From Veillonella sp. (GTDB taxonomy: Bacteria > Bacillota > Negativicutes > Veillonellales > Veillonellaceae), in contig NZ_SVCB01000015.1 of assembly GCF_015058545.1 (NCBI RefSeq), positions 1 to 12,452 on the forward strand: DNA of 12,452 bases, given 5' to 3'. Numbering within the stretch: position 1 is the first letter of the stretch; each line of letters starts with the position of its first letter. Below, in pieces: positions 1 through 7,680 of this stretch. Made by a program: the position numbers and the translations under genes. The notes below the pieces were generated by a model, which saw only the letters and a program-made list of their open reading frames with translations, ran no database searches and was not told where the DNA came from.

Positions 1-402
1 GTGGAATTCAGTAATATCTGTTGCCCATTTTTGATCTGGTTTTGTAGCATTAAAGTCTCGATTAATAATATTGGGAGCGATTTTTCCTTCGGAGCCTCTA
101 TATGATCGATACTTCTTAAGCCGAACCTGGCAGGTTAGTTTTTCTTCTTTCATAAGACGCATTACAACTTTATGATTTATACAAAATCCTAATTTATGTA
201 GTTCTACAGTGATTCGACGATATCCATAACGCCCCTTATTTATCGCCACAATTGTACGAATAGCTTCTCTTTCATCCGCATATTTGTCTCCCTTTTTTAT
301 AGCAGCAAGCCGTGCATAATATGTACTTCGGCTAATACTAAAATAATTGAGCATAAACTGAAGTGGATATATTTTTCTTAGTCTTTCAATTGCGATTATT
401 TG
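1..402 (-). CDS. IS3-family transposase OrfB, partial (C-terminal part outside window)
   Basis: This is the N-terminal 134 codons of the DDE transposase of the IS, read in the -1 frame relative to orfA. The translation includes RYGYRRITVEL, the HTH_21-like region found before the integrase core in IS3 OrfB proteins, and then KWATDITEF, which carries the first Asp of the DDE triad. The remaining Asp and Glu lie outside the window; full OrfB is usually about 270-290 residues. No ATG lies between the preceding in-frame stop (about position 423) and the overlap with orfA. It is therefore most likely made as an OrfAB fusion by -1 frameshifting at the A run, not from its own start. No stop codon is seen in the visible part. 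Confidence 0.88.
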
Positions 403-938
403 TTTTTTTTTACAGACCGATTAGGTTTAGCAATTTTACGCATTTCTTCCATAAAATCATTGTAAAAGGAAAGTTCATATTTTAGCCGGGCATTCTCTGC
501 CTCAAGTTCTTTGATGCGATCTTTGTCAGATTTCATAGATTGATTATTTTGTTCTTTAGGTTGTTCTTTAGGTTGTTTTTTAGGTTGCATAGGTGGTCTA
601 CCTTTAGGTTTAGGCTGTAATCCTAATATTCCTTCATCTAAATAACGCTTTTGCCAAATTGCAATTAAGCTAGGATTATCTAAGTTAAATAATTCTGCTG
701 TTTCCTTAAAGGATAAACTATTTGCCCATCTAGTTTCAATAACAGTTTGTTTAAATTCAGCTGAAAAACTACGACGACTCATCCTTCTATTTGTCGAATA
801 ACCATTCTTACACTTAAATAACCAGTAACGTACGGTACCCTCAGGAATATTTAATTCTTTAGCAATTGTAAGTATTCCCCACCCAAGGTTAAACAAGTGG
901 TTAACTTTCTCTTTAATTTCTTTAGAATATTTTGGCAT
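396..938 (-). CDS. IS3-family transposase OrfA (IS150-like)
   Basis: A 180-residue DNA-binding protein of the IS. The first helix-turn-helix lies in about residues 5-45 (ending TVRYWLFK) and a second in about 60-100 (FSAEFKQTVIETRWANS, then the IAIWQKRY region). These are followed by a basic Pro/Lys/Gln linker with repeated PKKQ/PKEQ units and a leucine-zipper-like coiled coil (DRIKELEAENARLKYEL) near 140-170. This is the layout of IS150-group OrfA, which binds the terminal repeats and oligomerises. The ATG at 938 is preferred over a TTG at 956 because GGAGGTG at 954-948 sits 9 nt upstream of it. The gene ends in the A run where a -1 shift gives OrfAB. The ribosome binding site lies inside a hairpin formed by the IS end. 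Confidence 0.9.
   Translation of the reverse strand: MPKYSKEIKEKVNHLFNLGWGILTIAKELNIPEGTVRYWLFKCKNGYSTNRRMSRRSFSAEFKQTVIETRWANSLSFKETAELFNLDNPSLIAIWQKRYLDEGILGLQPKPKGRPPMQPKKQPKEQPKEQNNQSMKSDKDRIKELEAENARLKYELSFYNDFMEEMRKIAKPNRSVKKNK
402..411 (-). promoter_or_regulatory. Probable -1 programmed frameshift site between orfA and orfB
   Basis: On the minus strand, nine A residues (411-403) are followed by C. The last seven bases form the slippery heptamer A AAA AAC in the orfA frame, six nucleotides before the orfA TAA. A -1 shift here enters the open orfB frame directly. IS3 elements usually use A AAA AAG or a similar A-rich heptamer, so the C ending is a variant. With nine A residues, transcriptional slippage is also possible. 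No strong stimulatory hairpin was seen just downstream. Confidence 0.75.
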
Positions 939-944
939 AAAAAA

Positions 945-983
945 CTGCACCTCCAAAAATTGTGTCCAATTTTTGGGGTGCAG
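945..983 (-). promoter_or_regulatory. Hairpin at the IS end that contains the orfA ribosome binding site
   Basis: The minus strand can fold into a stem of 17 pairs: CTGCACC with GGTGCAG (7) and CCAAAAATTG with CAATTTTTGG (10). It has a 4-nt loop and one bulged A. The 3' arm includes the whole orfA Shine-Dalgarno GGAGGTG (954-948). An mRNA entering from outside the IS, for example trp read-through, would carry both arms and hide the site. A transcript starting inside the end would lack the 5' arm. Protection against outside transcription by such hairpins is known for other IS elements (IS10, IS50); its operation here is inferred. Confidence 0.7.
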
Positions 984-987
984 TTCA
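962..987 (-). repeat. IS left terminal inverted repeat
   Basis: On the minus strand the element begins TGAACTGCACCCC, followed by AAAAATTGGACAC. The TG start and the ACCCCAAAAATTGGACA block are typical of IS3/IS150-group ends. The partner repeat lies outside the window, so its exact length cannot be fixed. Confidence 0.75.
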
Positions 988-1018
988 ATTCAACTGTTGT
1001 CCCTTACAATTTTTCAGT

Positions 1019-1819
1019 TTATTCGGCGCTCACAACCGCCGCTTTCATAGATCTTACGTATTCCCCTAATGCTTCATCAGCCGCATCACCATGAGCTTCA
1101 ATGATTTTTACAATAGCCGAGCCTACAATAGCCCCGTCCGAAACGGCCGCCATCGCTTTCGCCTGTTCCGGTTCGGCAATACCGAAACCGATGGCTACCG
1201 GCACGTCGGTATATTTTTTAATCGTTGCCACTAAGCCTGCGATATCGGTGGTGATTTCCTTGCGCACGCCCGTTACCCCTAAGGACGATACACAGTAAAT
1301 AAAGCCTTTCGCATCAGACGCAATGCGTTCGATACGCTGTTCCGACGTTGGCGCAATTAAGGAAATCACGGTGACTCCCGCCGCAGCCGCCACATCTTCA
1401 ATTTCACCTTTTTCTTCGTAAGGCATGTCCGGTACGATAATGCCGCGAATATTAAGCGCCTTACAACGGGCAAAGAATTTTTCCGCACCGTATACATACA
1501 CCGGGTTCAAATAGGTCATGAACACCAACGGAATCGTAACGGTTTCACGGACTTTTTCAACCATGTCAAAAATTGCATCCGTAAGAGCACCGCTTTTCAG
1601 CGCTCTTTGGGAGGCACGCTGAATGACTTCCCCTTCCGCCACCGGATCGGAGAAAGGAATGCCGATTTCCACTAAATCGGCGCCCGCATCAGCCATAACC
1701 TTAATATAACGGGCCGTGGCTTCCAAATTAGGGTCGCCGGCGGTCAAAAAGCCGATAAATGCCTTGCCCTTGGCAAAAGCTTGTTCTATTGCATAACTGT
1801 CTTGTTGTACCTTATTCAT
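1019..1819 (-). CDS. trpA: Tryptophan synthase alpha chain
   Basis: This TIM-barrel enzyme cleaves indole-3-glycerol phosphate to indole and glyceraldehyde 3-phosphate and passes indole to TrpB. Family signs are FIGFLTAGDPN near the N-terminus, the active-site stretch EIGIPFSDPVAEGEVIQ, the phosphate-binding loop SLGVTGVR, and the C-terminal GFGI and GAIVGSAIV segments. The catalytic Glu (E. coli E49) is residue 51. The residue matching E. coli D60 is Glu, not Asp (residue 62). I prefer the ATG at 1819 because the G-rich Shine-Dalgarno (1834-1830) is 10 nt upstream; an ATG at 1828 has only 1 nt of spacing. With this start the gene overlaps the trpB stop (ATGAATAA), consistent with translational coupling. 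Length is 266 residues, normal for TrpA. It is the last trp gene before the IS. Confidence 0.97.
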   Translation of the reverse strand: MNKVQQDSYAIEQAFAKGKAFIGFLTAGDPNLEATARYIKVMADAGADLVEIGIPFSDPVAEGEVIQRASQRALKSGALTDAIFDMVEKVRETVTIPLVFMTYLNPVYVYGAEKFFARCKALNIRGIIVPDMPYEEKGEIEDVAAAAGVTVISLIAPTSEQRIERIASDAKGFIYCVSSLGVTGVRKEITTDIAGLVATIKKYTDVPVAIGFGIAEPEQAKAMAAVSDGAIVGSAIVKIIEAHGDAADEALGEYVRSMKAAVVSAE

Positions 1820-3008
1820 TGATGTCATACCCCCTGTATCGTGCCATGGCCGCTACATCCTTATCACCGCGACCGGAAATACAAATAATAATCGATTCAT
1901 CACGGCCCATTGTCGGTGCCACCTTCATAGCATGGGCTACGGCATGAGCACTTTCAATGGCCGGAATAATGCCTTCGGTGCGCGATAAATATTCAAAGGC
2001 CGTTACCGCTTCTTCATCAGTAATCGGCACATAAGTAGCTCGGCCCGTATCATGTAAGTAAGAGTGTTCCGGTCCGATGCCCGGATAATCAAGACCGGCC
2101 GAGATGGAGTATACCGGTGCAATCTGACCGTATTCGTTTTGCACGAAATAGGAGCGCATGCCGTGGAAAATCCCCGGTGTCCCTTTGGCCAACGTAGCTG
2201 CATGCTCTTTCGTTTCGATGCCGAGGCCCGCCGCTTCGCAACCAACCAACTGAACCCCTTCATCCGGAATGAAATGGTAGAACATGCCGATAGCATTGCT
2301 GCCACCGCCGGCACAGGCGAGCACCATGCTTGGCAACTTGCCTTCAGCGTCCAAAATTTGTTCCCGCGCTTCTTTACTGATAATGCTTTGGAAATCGCAC
2401 ACAATCATCGGGAACGGATGAGGACCTACGGCGGACCCCATGGCGTAATAGGTATCATCCACACGGCGAGTCCACTCGCGAAGCGTTTCACTGACCGCAT
2501 CTTTTAAGGTCATGGTACCTGACGTTACAGGATGAACCTTCGCGCCCAATAATTCCATGCGATATACATTAAGGGCCTGACGTTCCGTATCTTCTTTACC
2601 CATGAAAATTTCGCATTCCATGCCGAGGAGGGCCGCCGCCGTAGCGGCCGCCACACCATGTTGACCGGCACCGGTTTCAGCGATAATACGTTTTTTACCC
2701 ATTCGTTTGGCCAACAAAACCTGTCCCAATACATTGTTAATCTTATGGGAACCGGTATGGTTTAAATCTTCACGTTTCAAATAAATTTTGGCGCCGCCTA
2801 AATCTTCCGACATATGCTTGGCATAGTACAAAATCGACGGACGACCTGTGTAATTCACCTGTAGTTCTTCCAATTCGGCCACGAAATCGGGGTCATTTTT
2901 ATATTTCTCATACGCTGCTTCTACTTCAAGAACAGCGTTCATCAAAATCTCCGGAATATATTGTCCGCCATGCTCACCATAGCGGCCCTTGCGTTGTACT
3001 TCACTCAC
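1812..3008 (-). CDS. trpB: Tryptophan synthase beta chain
   Basis: This PLP enzyme condenses indole with L-serine to give L-tryptophan in the alpha2-beta2 complex with TrpA. Visible motifs are the N-terminal GRYGEHGGQYIPE, the PLP lysine in NHTGSHKINN (about K89 from the chosen start), the catalytic Glu in ETGAGQHG (about E111), the PLP-phosphate loop GGGSNA (about 235), and SGRGDKD near the C-terminus. The start chosen is GTG at 3008, because GGAGAGG lies about 8 nt upstream; an in-frame GTG at 3017 would lie inside that ribosome binding site. This gives 398 residues, close to the 397 of E. coli TrpB. It is the classical TrpB1 type that pairs with TrpA. It starts 27 nt after trpC/F and overlaps trpA. 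Confidence 0.97.
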   Translation of the reverse strand: MSEVQRKGRYGEHGGQYIPEILMNAVLEVEAAYEKYKNDPDFVAELEELQVNYTGRPSILYYAKHMSEDLGGAKIYLKREDLNHTGSHKINNVLGQVLLAKRMGKKRIIAETGAGQHGVAAATAAALLGMECEIFMGKEDTERQALNVYRMELLGAKVHPVTSGTMTLKDAVSETLREWTRRVDDTYYAMGSAVGPHPFPMIVCDFQSIISKEAREQILDAEGKLPSMVLACAGGGSNAIGMFYHFIPDEGVQLVGCEAAGLGIETKEHAATLAKGTPGIFHGMRSYFVQNEYGQIAPVYSISAGLDYPGIGPEHSYLHDTGRATYVPITDEEAVTAFEYLSRTEGIIPAIESAHAVAHAMKVAPTMGRDESIIICISGRGDKDVAAMARYRGYDINE

Positions 3009-3035
3009 AAAACTCACCTCTCCAATCTTTCTCTT

Positions 3036-4463
3036 TTATTGTTTTACTATTTTCAAAAAGTCTTCTATTTTTCGTTTATCTTTAACCCCGTCAGTCTCTA
3101 CACCGCTGCTCACATCAACGCCATAAGGCTTGGCAATGCGAATGGCTCGAGCTACATTGGTAATATTTAAACCGCCGGCCAACATAAAAGGCTTCGTAAA
3201 ACCTCTTAAAAGCGACCAATCAAAACTTTGACCTGAGCCGCCTCGTTCGCCCTTTACAAATGTATCAAACAGAATCAAATCGGCTGAGCTGTCACGCCAT
3301 CGCGCCACATCGGCGGCCGATTCCACCTGTACCGCTTTCCAGATGGCGGCCTTCGTCAATTGGCGTAACTCCGCAATATCTTCTTCCGTTTCATCGCCGC
3401 AAAGCTGAATCACATCAAGGGGCACGGCTACAGCCAACTTCGCCATAACTTCTAATGACTCGTTAACAAAGATGCCTGCTTTTTTTACCGCCGGCACCAA
3501 ATGAGCTGCCAAGGTTTTAGCCTCAATGCAGGTTACCTGTCGTTTGCTGGGCGCAAATACGAAACCGATATACTCCGGTCTTAATTCAGGAGGCAACGTA
3601 TTGATCAGGGCAATATCTTCCGGCCGTTTCAAGCCACATATTTTTGCCTTCACCGGCGGCACTTTACCGTAGAGTTCGGCAATCGCTTTACCCTTATCGG
3701 CCACTCTCATAAAACGCTCCCCGATAAGAGCGGCGCCAATGCCGTTTTCACGGAGGGCTTCTATATCAGAGGCCGTATTAAGACCGCTTTCCGATACAAA
3801 TATAACCGAATCAGGCACCAGCTTTCTAAGCTTCAAACTGTGATTTATATCTACCGTAAAATCACGCAAATCGCGATTATTTACGCCGATAATCCGCGCC
3901 CCTATGTTGAGGGCCTTGGTTATTTCAGCTTCCGAATGAGCTTCAACGAGGCAAGCCAAACCTAGACTGTTTGCCAACTCATGGAACTTCTTTAATTCTT
4001 CTTCCGATAGAATGGCACAAATCAATAAAATGGCGGCGGCACCGATTACTTTTGCCTCATATATCTGATAGCTGTCGATGGTAAAATCTTTGCGCAGCAC
4101 CGGAATCTGTACAGTCTTTGCAATCTCTGTAAGATATGTATCGGCCCCTTGGAAAAACTCCGGTTCCGTCAATACCGATATGGCGGCGGCACCGGCCTTT
4201 TCATAATCCTTGGCAATCGCCAAATAAGGGAAATCTTCCGCAATAATACCTTTCGACGGCGATGCCTTTTTTACCTCGCAGATAAAATTCATCGAGCCCG
4301 CCCGAAGCGCTTTTTCAAAAGCAAAGGGGAATTGTCCGCCCTGTTTTGCCAGTTCGGCGCGCGCTATAACCTCTGCTTTGGCCTTGATCAGCTCCAAAGG
4401 CACACTTGCTTTTAACTTGGCCACCCGTTCTTTAGTGGCCGCTACAATCGTATCAAGTATCAT
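3036..4463 (-). CDS. trpCF: Bifunctional indole-3-glycerol phosphate synthase / phosphoribosylanthranilate isomerase
   Basis: A 475-residue fusion carries out two consecutive steps: TrpF isomerises phosphoribosylanthranilate to CdRP and TrpC closes the indole ring. The TrpC domain covers residues 1 to about 265 with CEVKKASPSKG, LRKDFTID (catalytic Lys near 125), LVEAHSEAE (Glu near 174), GVNNRDL and VSESGL. The TrpF domain covers about 271-475, starting VKAKICGLKRPED with catalytic Cys276, then LILFDTFVKGERGGSG (catalytic Asp near 400), the FMLAGGL phosphate loop and a GVDVSSGVE end. The domain order matches the enterobacterial TrpC(F) fusion; many Firmicutes keep trpC and trpF separate. The start ATG overlaps the trpD stop in TAATG and GAGGTGG lies just upstream. 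No frameshift or missing catalytic residue was seen. Confidence 0.96.
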   Translation of the reverse strand: MILDTIVAATKERVAKLKASVPLELIKAKAEVIARAELAKQGGQFPFAFEKALRAGSMNFICEVKKASPSKGIIAEDFPYLAIAKDYEKAGAAAISVLTEPEFFQGADTYLTEIAKTVQIPVLRKDFTIDSYQIYEAKVIGAAAILLICAILSEEELKKFHELANSLGLACLVEAHSEAEITKALNIGARIIGVNNRDLRDFTVDINHSLKLRKLVPDSVIFVSESGLNTASDIEALRENGIGAALIGERFMRVADKGKAIAELYGKVPPVKAKICGLKRPEDIALINTLPPELRPEYIGFVFAPSKRQVTCIEAKTLAAHLVPAVKKAGIFVNESLEVMAKLAVAVPLDVIQLCGDETEEDIAELRQLTKAAIWKAVQVESAADVARWRDSSADLILFDTFVKGERGGSGQSFDWSLLRGFTKPFMLAGGLNITNVARAIRIAKPYGVDVSSGVETDGVKDKRKIEDFLKIVKQ

Positions 4464-5479
4464 TAAGCCACCTCATTGGTAGCGGCGATTAAATCTTCCA
4501 GCACCGCCAGAGCCTTGCCTTCATCGATAAGCCGCGCCGCCTTGGCGATACCTTCAGCCAACGTAGTATTTTCTTCCGCCAAATGGAAACTCATGCCTGC
4601 ATTTAAAATTACCGCATTACGACGGGAGCCGTTTTCACCATTCAGCACGGAGCGGGTAATTTCCGCATTAACCGGCCCGTCACCGCCTACGAGTTCAGCC
4701 GGTTTGGCATAGGCAAGACCGAACTCAGCAGGATCCAGCACATAGCTGGTTAACTTGCCGTCATTAATTTCGCAAACATAGGTCTTATCACAAGCGGTAA
4801 TTTCATCGAGGCCGTCAAAACCGTGAACTACGGCGCCTCGTTTAACCCCCAGATTAGCTAATACCTGAGCCATAGGTTCCACTAATTCCTTAGCGTATAC
4901 GCCCATGAGCTGCATGGTAGCACCGGCGGGGTTCGTCAAAGGTCCGAGCACATTAAACACAGTGCGAATACCTAACGCCTTGCGCACCGGCATGGCGTAT
5001 TTCATGGAGCTATGATAGAGTGGGGCAAACATAAAGCACATGCCTACTTTATTAAGCACATCCTGATTGGCCGGTCCCGGTACATTTAAATTAACCCCTA
5101 AGGCTTCCAAGCAATCAGCGGCACCACATTTACTGGATACGCTGCGATTGCCGTGCTTAGCTACGGGAATTCCGCCGGCAGCGATTACAAAGCCGGCTGT
5201 AGTGGAAATGTTAAACGTATTCGTCTTATCCCCACCGGTACCGACGATTTCAAATACATCCTTGGCGTGCTTTACGGGCATGGCTTTTTCACGCATACCT
5301 TGGGCAAAACCGGTAATCTCATCGATGGTTTCCCCTTTTAAGCGCAACGCCCCTAAAAGCGCGCCGATTTGAGCCTCATTGGCTTCACCGTTCATAATCT
5401 CACGCATGGCTCCCAAAGCCATATCATAGGTCAAATTTTGACCATCAACCACTGTTTCAATCGCCGTTTTAATTAACAT
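4463..5479 (-). CDS. trpD: Anthranilate phosphoribosyltransferase
   Basis: This enzyme transfers phosphoribose from PRPP to anthranilate, the second committed step of tryptophan synthesis. Motifs are GTGGDKTNTFNIST (about residues 80-93, PRPP-binding), AKHGNRSVSSKCGAAD (from about 107), and MFAPLYHSSMKYAMPVRK followed by FNVLGPLTNPAG. The start is ATG at 5479, with GAGGAG 6 nt upstream. An upstream start at 5521 would add 14 unconserved residues and translate the ribosome binding site. Length is 338 residues, standard for a free-standing TrpD; the TrpG domain is a separate gene here. The 76-nt gap to trpG is the longest in the operon and contains a short GGGC-AAG-GCCC hairpin (5494-5504) next to the ribosome binding site. 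The stop overlaps the trpC/F start. Confidence 0.97.
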   Translation of the reverse strand: MLIKTAIETVVDGQNLTYDMALGAMREIMNGEANEAQIGALLGALRLKGETIDEITGFAQGMREKAMPVKHAKDVFEIVGTGGDKTNTFNISTTAGFVIAAGGIPVAKHGNRSVSSKCGAADCLEALGVNLNVPGPANQDVLNKVGMCFMFAPLYHSSMKYAMPVRKALGIRTVFNVLGPLTNPAGATMQLMGVYAKELVEPMAQVLANLGVKRGAVVHGFDGLDEITACDKTYVCEINDGKLTSYVLDPAEFGLAYAKPAELVGGDGPVNAEITRSVLNGENGSRRNAVILNAGMSFHLAEENTTLAEGIAKAARLIDEGKALAVLEDLIAATNEVA

Positions 5480-5555
5480 AATTAGCTCCTCTCGGGCCTT
5501 GCCCTCTCTCTTATTTGTCAAAACTCTCGGTTCTCAATCTTTTATTGGAATTTAC

Positions 5556-6128
5556 TTATACCCTAATATTCAAGAAGTTCTTTAAAATCTCAATGCCATG
5601 GGGTGTTAAAATCGATTCCGGATGGAATTGAACACCATATAGCGGTTCTGTTTTGTGTTCCATGGCCATAATTTCGCCGTCCGCCGTTTCCGCCGTCACC
5701 ACCAACTCTTCCGGTAAGCTTGCTCTATCTACCGCCAAAGAATGGTAGCGAGCCGCTTCGAAGTGCTTTGGCAGACCTTCAAACAACTTGGAGTCTTTAA
5801 TTATATTGACCTCACTGAATTTGCCGTGCATTACCGTTTTGGCAAAACCTACAGTGCCGCCGAAGCTTTCCGCCAAGGCCTGATGACCGAGACAAACGCC
5901 TAAGAGTGGAATTTTACCGGCTACGGCGGGAATCAGTATTTCGTAAATACCCGCTTCATTCGGCCGACCCGGCCCCGGTGATAATACAATGTGACTCGGG
6001 TTCAGTTCAAGCACTTCCGGCACCGTTAATTCATCGCTGCGAACCACTTTAATATCCGAATTCAAGGTCCCGATAAATTGATATAAATTAAAGGAAAAAC
6101 TGTCATAATGATCAATCAACAATATCAT
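5556..6128 (-). CDS. trpG: Anthranilate synthase component II (glutamine amidotransferase)
   Basis: This class I glutamine amidotransferase supplies ammonia to TrpE for anthranilate formation. The catalytic triad is visible: Cys79 in LLGVCLGHQ, and His169 and Glu171 in GVQFHPES. LSPGPGRPNEAG (near 49-60) and RYHSLAV (near 127) are further family motifs. The length of 190 residues is typical of a free-standing subunit. Its start lies 17 nt inside the end of trpE with GAGGTG 7 nt upstream, fitting coupled, equal synthesis of the two subunits. A pabA role in folate synthesis is possible for such proteins in some bacteria, but the operon context assigns it to tryptophan; a dual role cannot be excluded. 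Confidence 0.96.
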   Translation of the reverse strand: MILLIDHYDSFSFNLYQFIGTLNSDIKVVRSDELTVPEVLELNPSHIVLSPGPGRPNEAGIYEILIPAVAGKIPLLGVCLGHQALAESFGGTVGFAKTVMHGKFSEVNIIKDSKLFEGLPKHFEAARYHSLAVDRASLPEELVVTAETADGEIMAMEHKTEPLYGVQFHPESILTPHGIEILKNFLNIRV

Positions 6129-7629
6129 AACCGGTCACCTCTACCCCTTTCTTAATGGCTTCGATTATAGCCTGCGCCTTATTGCGCGTTTCTTCATATT
6201 CATTGGCCGGTACACTGTCCCGTACGATACCCGCCCCGGAACGAACCGCTACATAACCGCCCTTGGCCACGGCCATGCGGATGCCGATGCAAGTATCCAT
6301 ATTGCCGGCAAAATCTAAATAGCCGATAGCCCCCGCATACACGCCGCGCGGTGCTTTTTCAAGACTCTGTAAAATCTCTACGGCCCGAATCTTCGGTGCT
6401 CCCGATAAGGTGCCGGCCGGTAACGTAGCACTCAACGCATCCAATGCATCCTTATCCTTTTGAAGTGTTCCCGATACGGCGGAGCAAATATGCATCACAT
6501 GCGAGAATCGTTGAATTTCTCTAAGCGCCGTTACCTTCACACTACCGAATTCACAAACACGACCTAAATCATTACGGCCTAAATCGACCAACATATTGTG
6601 TTCGGCCAATTCCTTTTCATCATTCTTCAATCGTTCTTCATAGGCCATATCTTCCGCTTTATTCTTGCCTCGCGGCATCGTCCCGGCGATGGGGAAGGTT
6701 TCCACCTGACCGTCACGAACTTTCACCAAGGTTTCCGGCGAAGCACCGGTCAATTCCAAATTCGGACTGCTGAGGTAGAACATGTACGGCGATGGGTTGG
6801 TAGTGCGCAAGATGCGGTAAGCATTTAACAAGCTGCCTTTAAAGCGAGCTCGCCGTCCAATGGATAACACACCTTGGAAGATGTCCCCTTTTCGAATATG
6901 ATCCTGCAAGTTTTCAATCTTTGCCATGAACTCTTCTTTGGTAAACTCGTCTTCAAATTCCGTTAAGAGCTTACCGGCCGGTTCATTCACTTCTTCCCCT
7001 GTCGCTACCAATTTTGCTAAACTTTCCAACTCCAGTTGAGCCTTGTTGTAATTCGTTTCCAACTCATCGGTACGAATATTGGTAATTAAAATAATCTTTT
7101 TCTTATAATGATCAAAGACAATGACTTTATCAAACAACAAGAGATCTACATCATTGAAAATCGGTATATCATAAGGGCCTGTAGACATCAACTTCATTCG
7201 TTGATTCTGAAAACCGCGATCCAAATGCGGTTCTTGGTAGGTCATGTATTCATAGCCAAAGTAACCTACCAGACCACCGGTAAAGGTGGGCAAAAAATCG
7301 AATTGCGGACTGCGGTATTCTTTCATTACCCGGCGAATCTCTTCATTCGGCTTCGTCGTCCGATAGGTTTGCGTCGTAGCCCCCTTAATCGTCATCGTGC
7401 CGGCCTTACAGGTGATTTCAAGGAGCGGATTATAACCTAAGAAAGAATAGCGCCCCCAGCTTTCTTTATTGTCCGCGCTCTCCAATAAAAACGCCGTTTT
7501 ACTAACGCGTTTCAGTGCTTTTAACACACTCACGACCGTTCGCGTATCCGAAAAGATTTCCTTGTATACGGGCACAATCGGATAATCTGCAGCGTATTTT
7601 TTTAATGTTTCCAATGGTAACTGATTCAT
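6112..7629 (-). CDS. trpE: Anthranilate synthase component I
   Basis: This chorismate-binding enzyme makes anthranilate from chorismate using ammonia from TrpG, and is the usual target of tryptophan feedback inhibition. The N-terminal domain has FLLESADNKESWGRYSFLG (about residues 47-65), including the LLES segment linked to inhibitor binding. The catalytic domain has GDIFQGVLS, NPSPYMFYL, GASPETLV, FPIAGTMPRGKNK, LVDLGRNDLGR, LPAGTLSGAPKIRA and VRSGAGIVRDSVP. Length is 505 residues, normal. The ATG at 7629 has AAAGGAG 8 nt upstream. It is the first gene of the operon, about 50 nt after the T-box terminator. One oddity is IGRRARF after VLS where many TrpE proteins have QRFEAPF. The high similarity of the other motifs favours TrpE over the related PabB. 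Confidence 0.97.
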   Translation of the reverse strand: MNQLPLETLKKYAADYPIVPVYKEIFSDTRTVVSVLKALKRVSKTAFLLESADNKESWGRYSFLGYNPLLEITCKAGTMTIKGATTQTYRTTKPNEEIRRVMKEYRSPQFDFLPTFTGGLVGYFGYEYMTYQEPHLDRGFQNQRMKLMSTGPYDIPIFNDVDLLLFDKVIVFDHYKKKIILITNIRTDELETNYNKAQLELESLAKLVATGEEVNEPAGKLLTEFEDEFTKEEFMAKIENLQDHIRKGDIFQGVLSIGRRARFKGSLLNAYRILRTTNPSPYMFYLSSPNLELTGASPETLVKVRDGQVETFPIAGTMPRGKNKAEDMAYEERLKNDEKELAEHNMLVDLGRNDLGRVCEFGSVKVTALREIQRFSHVMHICSAVSGTLQKDKDALDALSATLPAGTLSGAPKIRAVEILQSLEKAPRGVYAGAIGYLDFAGNMDTCIGIRMAVAKGGYVAVRSGAGIVRDSVPANEYEETRNKAQAIIEAIKKGVEVTGYDIVD

Positions 7630-7680
7630 AATGGCCGCTCCTTTTTCTCAATTATATGGGCTAACTCTCTTTTGGGTAAT

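Larger units (their letters stand above)
1..987 (-). mobile_element. IS3-family insertion sequence (IS150-like), partial
   Basis: This is the left part of an IS3-family element; the rest lies beyond the window start. Visible parts in transcription order are a terminal repeat beginning TGAACTGCACCCC at 987, orfA, an A-rich frameshift site, and the first 134 codons of orfB with an HTH_21-type region and the first catalytic Asp. A long OrfA with two helix-turn-helix regions and a C-terminal coiled coil is typical of the IS150 group. The 987 boundary is inferred from the TG start and the family-like terminal sequence. The second end and the short target duplication cannot be checked here. The element is oriented like the trp operon and begins 31 bp past the trpA stop. 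Both reading frames look intact, so the copy may be active. Confidence 0.9.

Noticed and set aside
396..411. Frameshifted, dead transposase gene
   Set aside because: The break between frames lies exactly at an A-rich slippery site in the -1 direction, which is the normal IS3 arrangement, so it is not called a pseudogene.
2003..2507. Open frames of 133 (minus) and 147 (plus) codons
   Set aside because: Both are out-of-frame shadows of trpB, which is intact and fully conserved in its own frame.
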